From NCBI RefSeq assembly GCF_018143015.1, contig NC_054743.1, positions 35,529,243 to 35,593,242 on the forward strand: 64,000 nucleotides of DNA. The letters are read 5' to 3'. The DNA comes from Lytechinus variegatus. Lineage: Eukaryota; Echinodermata; Echinoidea; Temnopleuroida; Toxopneustidae. Shown here piece after piece: positions 50,101 to 58,976 of this stretch (position 1 is its first letter; each line of letters opens with the position of its first letter). The notes beneath the pieces were generated by a model that was not told where the DNA came from, did not search any database, and saw only the letters and a program-made list of their open reading frames with translations. Position numbers and translations under genes: made by a program.

Positions 50101-51206
50101 GGCACAGCATTGTTCACAAACAATGCAGTGCCCCCAATGCTTTGTCTACTCCGGGTCACGGTCCGCTACTGGCGGGAGCAAATGTCGTGATTTGGGTTGT
50201 CACGGAATTTCGGATGAGAAAGTTTTCCTCTTATATTTGCCTCCCCCTGGTCAAACCCCGGATCCGCCACTATCCTGTTCAAGATCAGTCCTGAAAGGTG
50301 GTCCCAATGCAATAAAGTCTTCTGTCAGAGTGTCCTGTGATGGGTATTTTGTGGTCATTTTTGCATTTCGCGCTATTAGCCCCCAAGGCTTGATTCATTC
50401 TTACCTGGCAACCCAACTTCGTAATGGTTGAAATTTTGTTGGAATCTGATGAGGGCTGTTTTCCCGCCCATGTACGTCATCTTTGGCGCTTCGGCGGGCT
50501 GACCTCCACAAGGGCTCTGGTGCCGGGTACAGGTTCTACTTCCGGGCTAAATGGAATACGATTCCATTGGTTAGTATGTAATGATATTAAATGAAAATAA
50601 CAAATTGTATTCACCGTGGGTAGCCACTTATACGGCGCGAGCGCCTGACTCAATGACTGAAGGTCGTCTTCGGCCATCATGACCAGGGTATCGAACTCGT
50701 CATTTCTGACTAGAATACAGTAAATTTATGACTAGAGCAGAGGCCGTGGAACGGTTTTAAAAGTGTGGTGGGGGGGGGGGCTGAGCCAAATGTGGGGGCC
50801 GACCATGCAAAAAAAAAACACAATGTTAATTTTAACGTTTTTGTACACGGTTTTGGAAAAAAAAGTGGGGGCTGAACCCTACGGGGGGGGGGGGGGCGAC
50901 CATGCAAAAAATCACACAATGTGATGTTCCTTTTTACGTTTTTTTACACGGTTGTGAAAAAGTGGGGGCTGAAGCCTACACAGCCCCCCCCCCCCGTTTC
51001 CGTGGCCCATGCAGGGAAAACAGTTGTACCCGACTGATCTGACTAATGGTGGCTGATTTGTTTTAATGTGTGTAACTTACAGTCGATATATCGAAATCTC
51101 CTCTTTGCCGTGGAGTTATAATGCAGAGATGGCCATCAGAATCAGTTACAAGCACCATCAAGGCAATTGCTAAAACATGGCTCAGTCTCCGCGACATGGT
51201 ATCCAT
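41115..51206 (-). CDS. Secreted LPMO-like X325/BIM1-type protein with C-terminal propeller-like region
   Basis: Ten exons join in frame at GT-AG sites: 51206-51081, 50546-50405, 49255-49137, 46972-46802, 46457-46171, 45662-45403, 43368-43164, 42713-42640, 42148-42032, 41317-41115. The sum is 1704 nt, 567 residues. Residues 1-25 form a signal peptide (RR, then VLAIALMVLV); cleavage after G25 exposes H26 in HLCIITPRQRG. Further marks of the copper-acquisition-factor BIM1/X325 LPMO-like family are SPCGG, a GGK segment, NHY (H83), paired cysteines and FYQCSDI (165-171). X325 proteins bind copper by an N-terminal histidine brace and mostly lack sugar oxidation. Residues about 235-567 carry repeated strand-like segments with LYGITWDP, LVNIDFNTG and LVEVNPVTG patterns, suggestive of propeller blades. 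The start lies in a good context (CAAAATGG). Exons and phases are seen; copper binding is inferred from family knowledge. Confidence 0.88.
41735..42000. repeat. Array of GTCGAC/TCGCCATGTCGAC palindromes in intron 9
   Basis: Four or five imperfect palindromes with GTCGAC cores, such as TATCTCGCCATGTCGACATG, GTCGACATGTCGACATAC and AAGTCGACATAGGAAGAT. It lies just downstream of exon 9 of the LPMO-like gene. Confidence 0.65.
43434..43744. mobile_element. TGGCCCG-type MITE (family C) in intron 6 of the LPMO-like gene
   Basis: Ends TGGCCCGTATTCTGAAGCAT and ATCAGAATACGGGCCC; orientation is reversed relative to the copy at 40520. Right flank abuts family A sequence. Confidence 0.75.
43802..43967. 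mobile_element. Palindromic MITE, second member of family A
   Basis: Ends ATACCTTGGTCACATTTGC and CAAATGTGACCAAGGTAT; arms carry CGGCGGTCGTACGGCGAGT and its complement. TA is present on the left only. It directly follows the TGGCCCG MITE in intron 6 of the LPMO-like gene. Confidence 0.75.
44323..44425 (+). repeat. (ATT)n/(ATC)n microsatellite in intron 6
   Basis: TTGTTGTCATTATTATTATC and ATCATCATCATTATTATT runs. Confidence 0.85.
44618..45168. mobile_element. 551-bp element with CCCGGGGGGGCCACTT ends and 8-bp duplication
   Basis: The ends are inverted over about 45 bases, including GAGTGGATACCATGCGCGAC. The duplication TATGAAAT is perfect (44610-44617, 45169-45176). The interior repeats ACGTGTTTAGGGT-type words (44781, 44868, 45091). 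No coding frame. Family unknown; hAT-like by duplication length. Confidence 0.88.
45830..45975 (+). repeat. (GAT)n-type microsatellite in intron 5
   Basis: GATGATGAC, GACGACGATGAT and similar words over about 145 bases. Confidence 0.85.
47003..47145. mobile_element. Palindromic MITE (family E) in intron 4 side of the LPMO-like gene
   Basis: GGGGGGCGTTTCATGAAAGG and ACTTGTCAGACGTTTTATCC at the left are mirrored by GTCAGATCTGACAACTTG and GATGAAAAGCTCCCC. The left end lies about 30 bases from exon 4, within intron 3. Confidence 0.6.
47219..47345 (+). mobile_element. tRNA-derived SINE (Met-like head)
   Basis: GTGTGGTCCAGTGGCTGG (box A), loop CTCATAA (anticodon CAT) and GTTCGAATCCC (box B) form a recognisable tRNA-like head, followed by a body with CTGTCGTCTATAACATCAGC. 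It lies in intron 3 of the LPMO-like gene, on the opposite strand. The acceptor stem does not pair well. Confidence 0.65.
47727..49056. mobile_element. 1.33-kb hAT-like element with perfect 8-bp duplication
   Basis: Ends CAGTGGCGTAGCTA and TAGCTTCGCCACTG; duplication TCCAGCAT at 47719-47726 and 49057-49064. The interior repeats CTCGCGCTTCGCGCTCGCA words about every 100-190 bases (near 47996, 48186, 48363, 48482, 48590, 48703, 48801). No transposase. It lies in intron 3 of the LPMO-like gene. Confidence 0.9.
50061..50171. mobile_element. 111-bp hAT-like palindromic MITE with perfect 8-bp duplication
   Basis: CAGTGGCGGACCGTGACCCG at the left and its complement at the right; nearly the whole element is one hairpin (GGAGGAGACAAAGCATTGGG against CCAATGCTTTGTCTACTCC). 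Duplication GCGGGAGC at 50053-50060 and 50172-50179. It lies in intron 2 of the LPMO-like gene. Confidence 0.93.
50613..50709 (-). other. Out-of-phase exon-like segment in intron 1 of the LPMO-like gene
   Basis: Between a plausible acceptor (TATTCTAG) and a donor (GTGAAT) lies a segment open in one frame (starting RNDEFDTLVMMAED). That frame needs an upstream exon ending in phase 1, but exon 1 ends in phase 0. If included after exon 1 it would hit a TGA within eleven codons. It may be a poison exon, a relic, or chance; it is not part of the model. Confidence 0.3.
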
Positions 51207-51969
51207 TTTGTTTTATCAAAGTACTTCCATCAGAGAGTTCGTTCCAGAAGAAGTTTTGAACTTATAACCTGCTAAAAAGTAAAAACAGTACAGAAATGCC
51301 ACTGTATTCCGCCGAGTATAATTATATTATGCAAAACACACAATGCCAATTTTTCTTGGCAAATCGGTCCCGCGTGGTGTTGACGAAATTCGTCGAGATA
51401 CGAAGTCGAAATCAAGGCTAATTTGGATTAATGAGAGATTAAACCGGTATATCACGCAACAAAACATACATTGACCTGTTGATTGTCTTGTCAGTTCCTA
51501 TATCAGACTGCACGTGATGTGCATAGCTCTGTAAATTTTCAAGCCTATTCCCTAGTATTGCATGGGCCTATAGTAATGCGTGCTGAACTGTTAAATAGTG
51601 CCGCACAGAACAAAGTAAATATTCCAAAGTTCTAATAATCATTGTATTTTTTCTATTGATGGTGGAATTTGACTGAACGAATAAACGGTAATGCTTTGTT
51701 TACACCCGTCGTTGATCCAGAAATTATGAAGATTTTCTCTTCATAGAAATTGTTTGATAAAGTATATGTGAGATAGGGAGAGGTCGGTGGAAATATTTAG
51801 AGCGAAAGAATATTGATACAGTGTCGGAGACAAAGTTACAGTATATTTACAAAAGGAAAGGAAATTAAGGTTAGCGGTGAGAAGAAAAAAATTGAAAGAA
51901 TCACTGAAAGAGGAGGGGGAGGAGGGGAAGAAGAAGGAGGAGGAGGAGAAGGATCGAGTAGATCTGGAC
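51207..51969. other. Upstream region of the LPMO-like gene
   Basis: Presumed 5' UTR and promoter on the minus strand, with no other frame of note. A purine-rich GAGGAGG tract lies at 51905-51955. Confidence 0.35.
51310..51335 (-). promoter_or_regulatory. TATA-like, AT-rich segment upstream of the LPMO-like gene
   Basis: About 105-130 bases upstream of the ATG the minus strand reads TTTGCATAATATAATTATA, combining an octamer-like TTTGCATA with a TATA-like stretch. The distance suits a short 5' UTR. The call rests on position and composition only. Confidence 0.25.
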
Positions 51970-52135
51970 CTGAGGCCCGTTTCAGAAAGGATTTACAACT
52001 GTTTTAACTGCCATTATGGCAACTACCATGGAAACCTTGATTCTGATTTGTTGCTGAGCACTGTGACCATGCATGGTAGTTGCCATACTATGGCAAAATT
52101 ACAGCAGTTGTAAGTGCTTTATAAAATTGGCCCCA
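51970..52135. mobile_element. MITE with CTGAGGCCC/GGCCCCAG ends
   Basis: TTTCAGAAAGGATTTACAAC at the left pairs with ACAGCAGTTGTAAGTGCTTT at the right, and a central ACTACCATGG / CCATGCATGGTAGT hairpin is visible. Confidence 0.65.
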
Positions 52136-52311
52136 GAGGAGCAGAAGGATAAAAAAGAAGAAAATGATTGAGGGGAGGAGAAATCGATTATCTGGAGAAA
52201 AAATATACCTTTCACTCTTAATCGAATTTTCTTCTGTGTACATATAGACTTTTTCATGAAAATAACATTTGTTTCTTAATTTTCTCAAAACAATGTCAAC
52301 ATAAATGTAGA

Positions 52312-52575
52312 GGTGCTGTGGCTCAGTGGATAACTCTTCGGACTTTGAACCATAAGGTCCGGGGTTCAAATCCCACCGCAGCACTATAGCGTCCTTTGGC
52401 AAGGCGTTTATCTACATTTGCCACTCTTGACCCAGGTTTTGTAAATGGGTACCCGATAGGAAGAAATTCCTTGAATGCTCGATGCGCTCGATCAGGGTAT
52501 AGCCGTAGAGCCGGGTAATAGTATGCAGGGCTTAGAAACATTCGTACTCGCTTTAGAAATGTTGCTTATTATTAT
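52312..52575 (+). mobile_element. tRNA-derived SINE (tRNA-Gln-like head)
   Basis: The head has box A (TGGCTCAGTGG), an anticodon loop CTTTGAA (TTG) and box B (GGGTTCAAATCCC), with pairing acceptor ends GTGCTG and CAGCAC. The tail continues with TTTGGCAAGGCGTTTATC, GACCCAGGTTTTGTAAATGG, ACCCGATAGGAAGAAATTC and a terminal TTATTATTA run. The attached tail and AT-rich end mark a SINE and not a working tRNA gene. Confidence 0.82.
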
Positions 52576-53034
52576 TAAATTGCTCGTCGCATCCCACTAT
52601 GACACGCCCACATATACGCCCACTTTTATAATTTGTCACGTGTATATATATTGGTCTCGTGACAGCGAGGGATCTTTGTTACCGATCGCAAAATGAAGCA
52701 CTTGAATGCCATTACCACCATCCCTTATATTAGCTTGGGCTCAGAGTTCACGATGACAGAGGCACAAGTGAATTATTTTAATATTCATGATGCAAATGTC
52801 TAACCATGAGAGGGCGACGTCATTATTGTTCAAACGGTGTACTGATAGGATCTGCCCGCAGTGGTGTAATCAGTCAAATAAAAAAAATATATATAATAAA
52901 AGAGCGAATCGAGAGAGCAAAAATTAGATCTTTACCCCCCCCCCCAAAAAAAAAAAGAAGAAATATAATTTTGTGTGGGTATACATTAATGTTATTATAT
53001 AAAGTCGATCCATTCCATTTATTCACGGATTTTG

Positions 53035-53120
53035 TTTCCAATATCACCATCATCACCATTGTCGTCGTCGTGGTCATCATCATTTATGATCATTTTCATC
53101 ATTATCATCATCATCATCAC
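53035..53120 (+). repeat. (CAT)n-type microsatellite, left part
   Basis: ATCACCATCATCACCATTGT and similar words; the array continues at 53391-53520, split by a hAT-like element. Confidence 0.85.
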
Positions 53121-53390
53121 CATGGGCGGAAATCCAACTCAAAATAGTAGGGGGACACAATATCAAATGTCCCCCTACTATTTTTGGTCTTTTATGATGG
53201 TAAGAAATACATCATTCAAAAATCGAAATAAAACGTGTATTTTGGGACGAGATTGGGTGAAAACCTTTTTTTTTTGCTTGTCTAATTTTTTTTTCGTCGA
53301 AATGACCTTAAATATAAACTTTTTTTTTCGCTTGTCAAATTTTTTCCAGCCCCTTGTCCCCCTACCTTTTGGGAGATATTTCCGCCCTTG
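53121..53390. mobile_element. 270-bp hAT-like MITE inserted in a CAT microsatellite
   Basis: Ends CATGGGCGGAAATCC and the inverse of CAAGGGCGGAAATATC; duplication ATCATCAC at 53113-53120 and 53391-53398. Because the host is a CAT repeat the match could be partly trivial, but the ends are inverted and the array clearly resumes. Confidence 0.8.
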
Positions 53391-53520
53391 ATCATCACCA
53401 CCATCATCATCATAATTATCTTCATCACAATCATTATCGTCAACATTATCATCATCGCCACCACCACCACCATCCTCATCATCACCATCATTATCATCAT
53501 CGTCGTCATCATTTTATTAC
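53391..53520 (+). repeat. (CAT)n-type microsatellite, right part
   Basis: CACCACCATCATCATCATAA and related words up to ATTTTATTACC. Confidence 0.85.
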
Positions 53521-53756
53521 CATTTCCAAATAACCATTTTCTTGCAAGTTGTAGGCCTATTTGTGACCGCACCCTTCATCAAAATCATAGATAATCTTCT
53601 TCTTTTTTCCATAAACACGGAAATCGTCATAATATCTCTTTCATCCACCCTATTTTCATTATGTAAACAGTTTCAAATAAATAAAATCATTTATAGATCA
53701 ACCGCATACAAATCTAAGATTGGAATGGCATCAGTAGCTTGAATAATTTTACCTCT

Positions 53757-54346
53757 TTAAAGGACAAGGACCCAGCAAAAGTTGATTGAATAATGAGAGA
53801 AAAATTTAACAAGCACAACATTGAAAATTTCATCAAACTCGGATGTAAAATAAGAAAGTTATGACATTCTACAAATTTTGCTTAATTTCACAAAACAGTT
53901 GTATGCACATCCCGGTCGGTATGCAAATGGGGGCACCGATGACATCACTCACTCACTATTTCCTTTGTATTTCAGTATATAAAATATTACGATTTTAATT
54001 TTCTCCTCAGTGTCTCGCGAAACAAAAGTTTTATTTTGCCCTGAACAAGTGGAATTACCATTGTTTATCATTTTATGGTTCAGTCAAGTTGGTCCTTGTC
54101 AAATCTGCCATTGAAATGTTGTATAATTTAAATAATAAAAAACAAAAGAAATAATGAGTGAGGAACATCATCAATTCTCTCGTTTGCATGTGACAGCATT
54201 GTGCATAACTATTTTGTGAAAAATAAGCGAAACTTATCATAACTTTCGTACTGTACATCCGATTTTGATGAAATTTTCAGCAATTTGCTTGTCTGATTTT
54301 TCTCTTTTGTTAATCAACATTTTTTCTGAGGTGGACTTGACCTCAA
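53757..54346. mobile_element. Long-TIR MITE, family B copy 2
   Basis: TTAA at 53757-53760 and mutated TCAA at 54343-54346. Same arms as the copy at 23635: ATTTCATCAAACTCGGATGT, AAGTTATGACATT and GATGACATCACTCACTCAC. Confidence 0.8.
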
Positions 54347-54425
54347 TTTAGGGGAATGGTTTATATCCTGTATCATGTAGACATAAGTCCTATTTTGTTT
54401 GAAGTCAAAGCAGCAATATTATCAT

Positions 54426-54606
54426 TATGGAGGCGCGGTAGCTCAGTCGGTAGAGTGGGGGTTTCGGGTTCGATACCCAAGTGGTGCGCTAGTGCCCTTT
54501 GGTAAGGCAATCAATCTTCATTACCCGGTCCCTCGGAAAGGACCATTGGTCCCCAGGTTGCTTGCTCACAGGCATTCGTACTTTCTTAGCGGTCAGGTAA
54601 AAAAGT
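54426..54606 (+). mobile_element. tRNA-derived SINE, same family as the copy at position 63
   Basis: Head: GGCGCGGTAGCTCAGTCGG (box A) and GGGTTCGATACCC (box B), with the anticodon arm deleted. The body matches the other copy: GGTCCCTCGGAAAGGACC, then CAGGTTGCTTGCTCACAGGC and TTTCTTAGCGG. A long inverted-repeat element begins directly at its 3' end. Confidence 0.82.
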
Positions 54607-54607
54607 A

Positions 54608-55550
54608 TCATGCGTATCAAAAAACGGGACAGATTTGAAAAGCCTATAAAATTTTAGTTTCAAATTATGATCTCTATATTTTGGTGTCAATGAGGTCTCA
54701 TCCTTCAAATGCCATTAAAATAATTTAATTTCGTTCATGCTTGAGCGAACACGGAATGTTTTTGTCTGGGGCTAAAAAGGTAAAAAAAGAGGCTTGCGCC
54801 AAAATGGCATTAAATAATGAATATGATGATCGGACATCTTGCTAAGCAGCAGACTTCCTCTTAACCTTTTCATTATCTATGCCATAATATTTTCCAATTA
54901 TGTCAAATTTCATTTCCAAACTTACTTATTTGCTTGAATATTTCGGTTATTCCTGCCATTGAAAGACACGAATCCTTTCCTGTTTGTCCTGTCAAGTACA
55001 TACTTGGTGAAGGATTCAACTTACCCCTTGAAAATAGGATTCATGCCTTTTTATAGGTACCATAACATAATTTGTTTCACATGATAAACTGATTTGAATA
55101 ATTACAAATTCTCCCAATTGATAATGCAAATCTTCTTACTTGGGTTGAAAAAAAGTCTTCTTTTCTTACTTATGAAAAAAAATCAAAGCCTTTTAAATGA
55201 AAAACAAAATAATTCAGGTAAATAAATAAATTTGTAAATGAAATTTGACAGCATAATTCGAAAATTATGGCAAAGATAATGAAAAGATTAAGAGGAAGTC
55301 TGCTGATCAGCCAAAAGTCTAATCATCGAATTTCTCATTTCTGCCATTTTGGCGCAAGCCTCTTTTTGAACCTCTGACAAAAACGTCCCTTGTTCGCTCA
55401 ACGGCTCAAGCATGAACAAAATTTATTTTCTTAAATGGCATTTCAAAGAGAAGATCTAAAAGCATCTATTAACATCAAAATATAGATATAATAATTTGAA
55501 ACAATTTTTTTATAGACTTTTCAAAACTGTACCGTTTTTTATACGCACTG
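54608..55550. mobile_element. 940-bp long-TIR element next to a SINE
   Basis: Left TGCGTATCAAAAAACGGGAC and right GTACCGTTTTTTATACGCAC are inverted; arms of about 240 bases include AGAGGCTTGCGCCAAAATGG and AGCAGACTTCCTCTTAA. TA lies outside both ends, suggesting Tc1/mariner-type mobilisation. Confidence 0.8.
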
Positions 55551-55949
55551 TATATATATTCATGATTGAAAATGTTTATTATGCTTAAATTGTGCGGATA
55601 TATAGGCCTATACACCAAGCGATATTTTCATGATCATCATCGGTGGATCCAGGGGGGGTGCGCAGGGTGCGCGCGCCCCCCCTAATATTTGAGCGGCGCC
55701 GAAGGCGCCGCTCAAAATAAAAATGAAATAAAAGTAAAAGAAAGAAAAGGCGCCGCTTGAAAAAAAAAGGAAAGAAAAGGAAAGAAAAGAAAAGAAAAGG
55801 CGCCGCTTAAAAAAATATACACTGATATAACATTAGCAACAGTAAAGGAAAGACTATATCCCCAGCAAAGCGCAATCTTATCATCTTCCTTATCTTTTCT
55901 TTTAACTACCTTTTTCCCAACAACTTCGCCGGTAGCAGTGCCCTGCCTG

Positions 55950-56590
55950 CATATAACTGGCGCCAATCAAGAATAATTAGCGCCACCTTAATCTAAATCT
56001 GCGCCGGACAAGAATAATCAGCGCTATTAAATCGGCGCCAGTCAAGAACAATCGGCACTGCCAGAGTCTTAACCGGCGCCGATCAAGGATAATTAGCGCC
56101 ACCTAAATCTAAATCGACGCTGGACAAGAATAATCGGCGCCATCTGGTTATAAATCGGCGCCGGTAAAGAAAAATCGGCGCTGCCTAAGTTCTTAACCGG
56201 CGCCGATTAAGAATAATCAGCGCCACCTATATCTAAATCGGGGCTGGTCAAGAATAATCAGCACCACCTGGTTAAAAATCGGCGCCAGTCAAGAATAATC
56301 GGCGCCTCCTGGTTCTAAATCGGCGCCAGTCGATAATGAATTGCCGCTGCCTGAATCTTACGTGACGTCGGTAAAATAATCAGCACTACTTGTTTAAATC
56401 GGCGCCGGTCAAGACAAATCGGCGCTTCCTTTGTCTTAACCGGCGCCACCTAAATTTAAATCGGCGCCGGTCAAGAATGATCAGCGGCCCTGATTCCAAT
56501 AAATAGTCGCCGGTAGAATAATGAATAAGGGCCTATTGCCAACCAAATCTAGATCGACGCCGGTCAAGAATGATCAGCGGCACCTAGTTA
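55950..56590 (+). repeat. GGCGCC minisatellite, ~42-bp degenerate unit
   Basis: Units such as TCGGCGCCGGTCAAGAATAA then TCGGCGCCACCTAAATCTAA recur about fifteen times with drift. A shorter precursor, AAAGGCGCCGCTT, occurs three times at 55690-55810. Confidence 0.8.
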
Positions 56591-57405
56591 TACATTTTAT
56601 TGTTGAATGGTCATAACGAATAACAAAGCTTATCGCATGCCCTTACAGAGTGGACTTGTTCGGGACAGTTGCCCACAGATGTCATGAAATCTTTAATTTG
56701 TTATTCAAAAAATCCCAGAATCATTCAAAAGTGTAGAGCAAATCCTTTATTTTGATATTATTTTCCAATGCTTTAGTAAGAAAAAGTCAGTCACCTTTCT
56801 CCTTTACACATTCCACATCACATTGTGCAACCTCTTTGGCCTTTAGTGTAAGACAGCTACTATAGTGTTTTATAAAGATGATTCGATATTTTAGTCCAAA
56901 ACTTTGCTAAAACCCGTTGCTTATACCGGGAGTGTATATTACGCAACCAGACGTATATTCGTTAGACCTTAAACCACTAATATGATTTTCAATGTATAAA
57001 TACAGTTTGTCAATACCTTTGTTTTAACGTTTAAATGTTTACGCCATAAAATTTGATTTATTTTCATCTTCCATGAAGTTAAAAGTTATTCATCTGATCA
57101 CTCTGGAAGAAGTTTAAAACAAAGATAACGATACCTGTAAAACTGGAGAAATATTTACAAAGCTCTGTCTTGAAGGATCTCTTTCTGAATTCAGGTCATA
57201 AGCATTATATCCAGTTTCATCAAATAATTAGATAAAAATTAATCATCATTACAAATTGCATTAGATTTAGTGAAAAGCATCACAATAATATATATAAATA
57301 CCAAATTCTGTATATAGGCCTATACCTCATGTACATGAAATTTGAATGATGATATATAAACCTGGATTGGTGATGTATTCCAAATGATTCATGATGTAGT
57401 ATCAT
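56591..57405. other. AT-rich interior of the composite element
   Basis: No frame or repeat family recognised. Confidence 0.35.
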
Positions 57406-57413
57406 TGTATATG

Positions 57414-57880
57414 CAGAGGCGTCGATCCGGGGGGGGGCGATCGCCCCACCAATGAAAATATTGGGGGGCAAACATATCGTTTTGCCCTCCCCCAATAATT
57501 CCGCATGTGCAAAAATACAATAAGATGGTAATGTTACGCAGAAATCAGCAAGCGAGATTGAGCTACACTACTCGTTCTTTATTTGCTCAAATTGTCCGCT
57601 TTTCAGATTGGAATATAAAAATTTTCAGCTCGCGCTTCGCGCTCGCATCATTTCTGTAGCAAAACCCCATACTTTTCATGATTAAATAGGTGAATAGAAT
57701 GTCCCGTTTTCAGTTCTGAACCTCAAAAGAACTCCCGCTTCGATTTGCAATAATCTTTTGTTGGATATAATCTTGTTCTTTTTTAAAAACGCCCAAGTTA
57801 AACTGTCATTTTTTTGTCAGATCGAAATATCAAAATATTAAGCTCGCCCCCCCAATCTGAAAAAAGGATCGACGCCCCTG
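57414..57880. mobile_element. 467-bp hAT-like MITE with CAGAGGCGTCGATCC ends
   Basis: The right end is GGATCGACGCCCCTG. Flanks TGTATATG and TGTGTGTA are only similar, probably because of microsatellite drift. The interior has AGCTCGCGCTTCGCGCTCGC, shared with 47727-49056, so the two may be related. Confidence 0.75.
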
Positions 57881-58687
57881 TGTGTGTATATATATATATA
57901 TATAGTAACAAAATAGTATCTCAATTAATATACAAAAGATATGGCCTCATCGCAATAAAAGGGTTTGTACACGATTTTGAAATCGCACATAACATGCATA
58001 ATTTGGGCTTATTTCGAAAGGGTGGGTGCTGTCGCGTTAGGGTGCGTCAACGCGAACGCGAAGATTCGTCCAAAGCCCCCCCCGGTTTGGCCGAAAGGGT
58101 GCGTTGGGAGCGCCACGTCGCGTCGCGTTCACTGGAACGCGCCCTTTCGTCCAAAGCCCCCCCGGTTTGGACGAAAGGGTGTGTTTAATAATAATGAATA
58201 AATAAATACAAATATTTATAAGAAAGCTGAACAAACAAAAAAGACGAGTGATATGTGAAATTTGCATTGGAACATAAATCATCATATGGCACAAACATTC
58301 TTTTTAAGGTAAAAAAAACAATGACGGCATGCTGCATGAGGATTTTTCGGTGGAAATGTTTTATGGTGTAAAATTGATACATGTAAAAATTATGACTGAT
58401 TTCAAGGTTCTTTCAAATAAAAAAAAGTAACTTACCTTCAATTTTATACTTTGCAGGTGTGTATTTATTACAAAGGAAAACATTCGTATACCTGGAGATA
58501 TTAGGTGTCCCCCAAATTATAAAACTTACAGCAGATGTGTCCTGGAAGGGCAAGGCCAAAATTGATGTCGGGTCAGCATTCACAACGTTTAACTCTTCAG
58601 ACCCTACCTTACTATATTTTACACTTGAGACCCTGCCTCAGTATATTTTGTGAGATGTATCTGTTGTGTATGTGTGCGTGTTGTGTG

Positions 58688-58718
<31 letters not shown>

Positions 58719-58822
58719 TGTGCGTGTTGTTTGTATAATAATAATGATAATAATACTTATAATAATAAAAATAATAACAATAATAATAATAATAATTATA
58801 ATAATGATAATAATAATAATTT
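58688..58822 (+). repeat. (AAT)n microsatellite
   Basis: AATAATAAT runs interrupted by TGTGCGTGTTGTTTGTAT. Confidence 0.9.
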
Positions 58823-58907
58823 TCACCCCAAAGAGTGAATTTATGGAAATGAATTTGGAGTGAAAAATTGGCGCCAAGTGGCTTATTGCAAGGGTGGGTA
58901 TCTGATG

Positions 58908-58976
58908 TTATTATCATTATTATTATTATCATTATTATTATTATCATAATTATTATCATTATTATCATTATTATTC
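58908..58976 (+). repeat. (ATT)n microsatellite
   Basis: TTATTATCATTATTATTA run, roughly the complement of the tract at 58688. Confidence 0.88.

Larger units (their letters stand above)
46802..51206 (-). other. Exons 1-4: signal peptide and histidine-brace module
   Basis: Residues 1-186. Exon 1 ends in phase 0 and joins exon 2 (50546) directly in phase 0; exon 2 ends in phase 1, exons 3 and 4 in phase 0. Candidate copper ligands are H26 (new N-terminus) and H83 in NHY; Y167 of FYQCSDI would fall near the axial position, and D171 is nearby. Cysteines at 28, 48, 55, 147, 150 and 169 suggest disulfides, as expected for a secreted protein. Confidence 0.75.

Noticed and set aside
52312..52386. 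Functional tRNA-Gln gene
   Set aside because: Good A and B boxes, but the downstream body is shared with another SINE and ends in an AT-rich tail.
58019..58188. Frame with repeated PKPPPVW-like words
   Set aside because: It comes from the GC-rich foldback arms and appears again, inverted, at the other arm.
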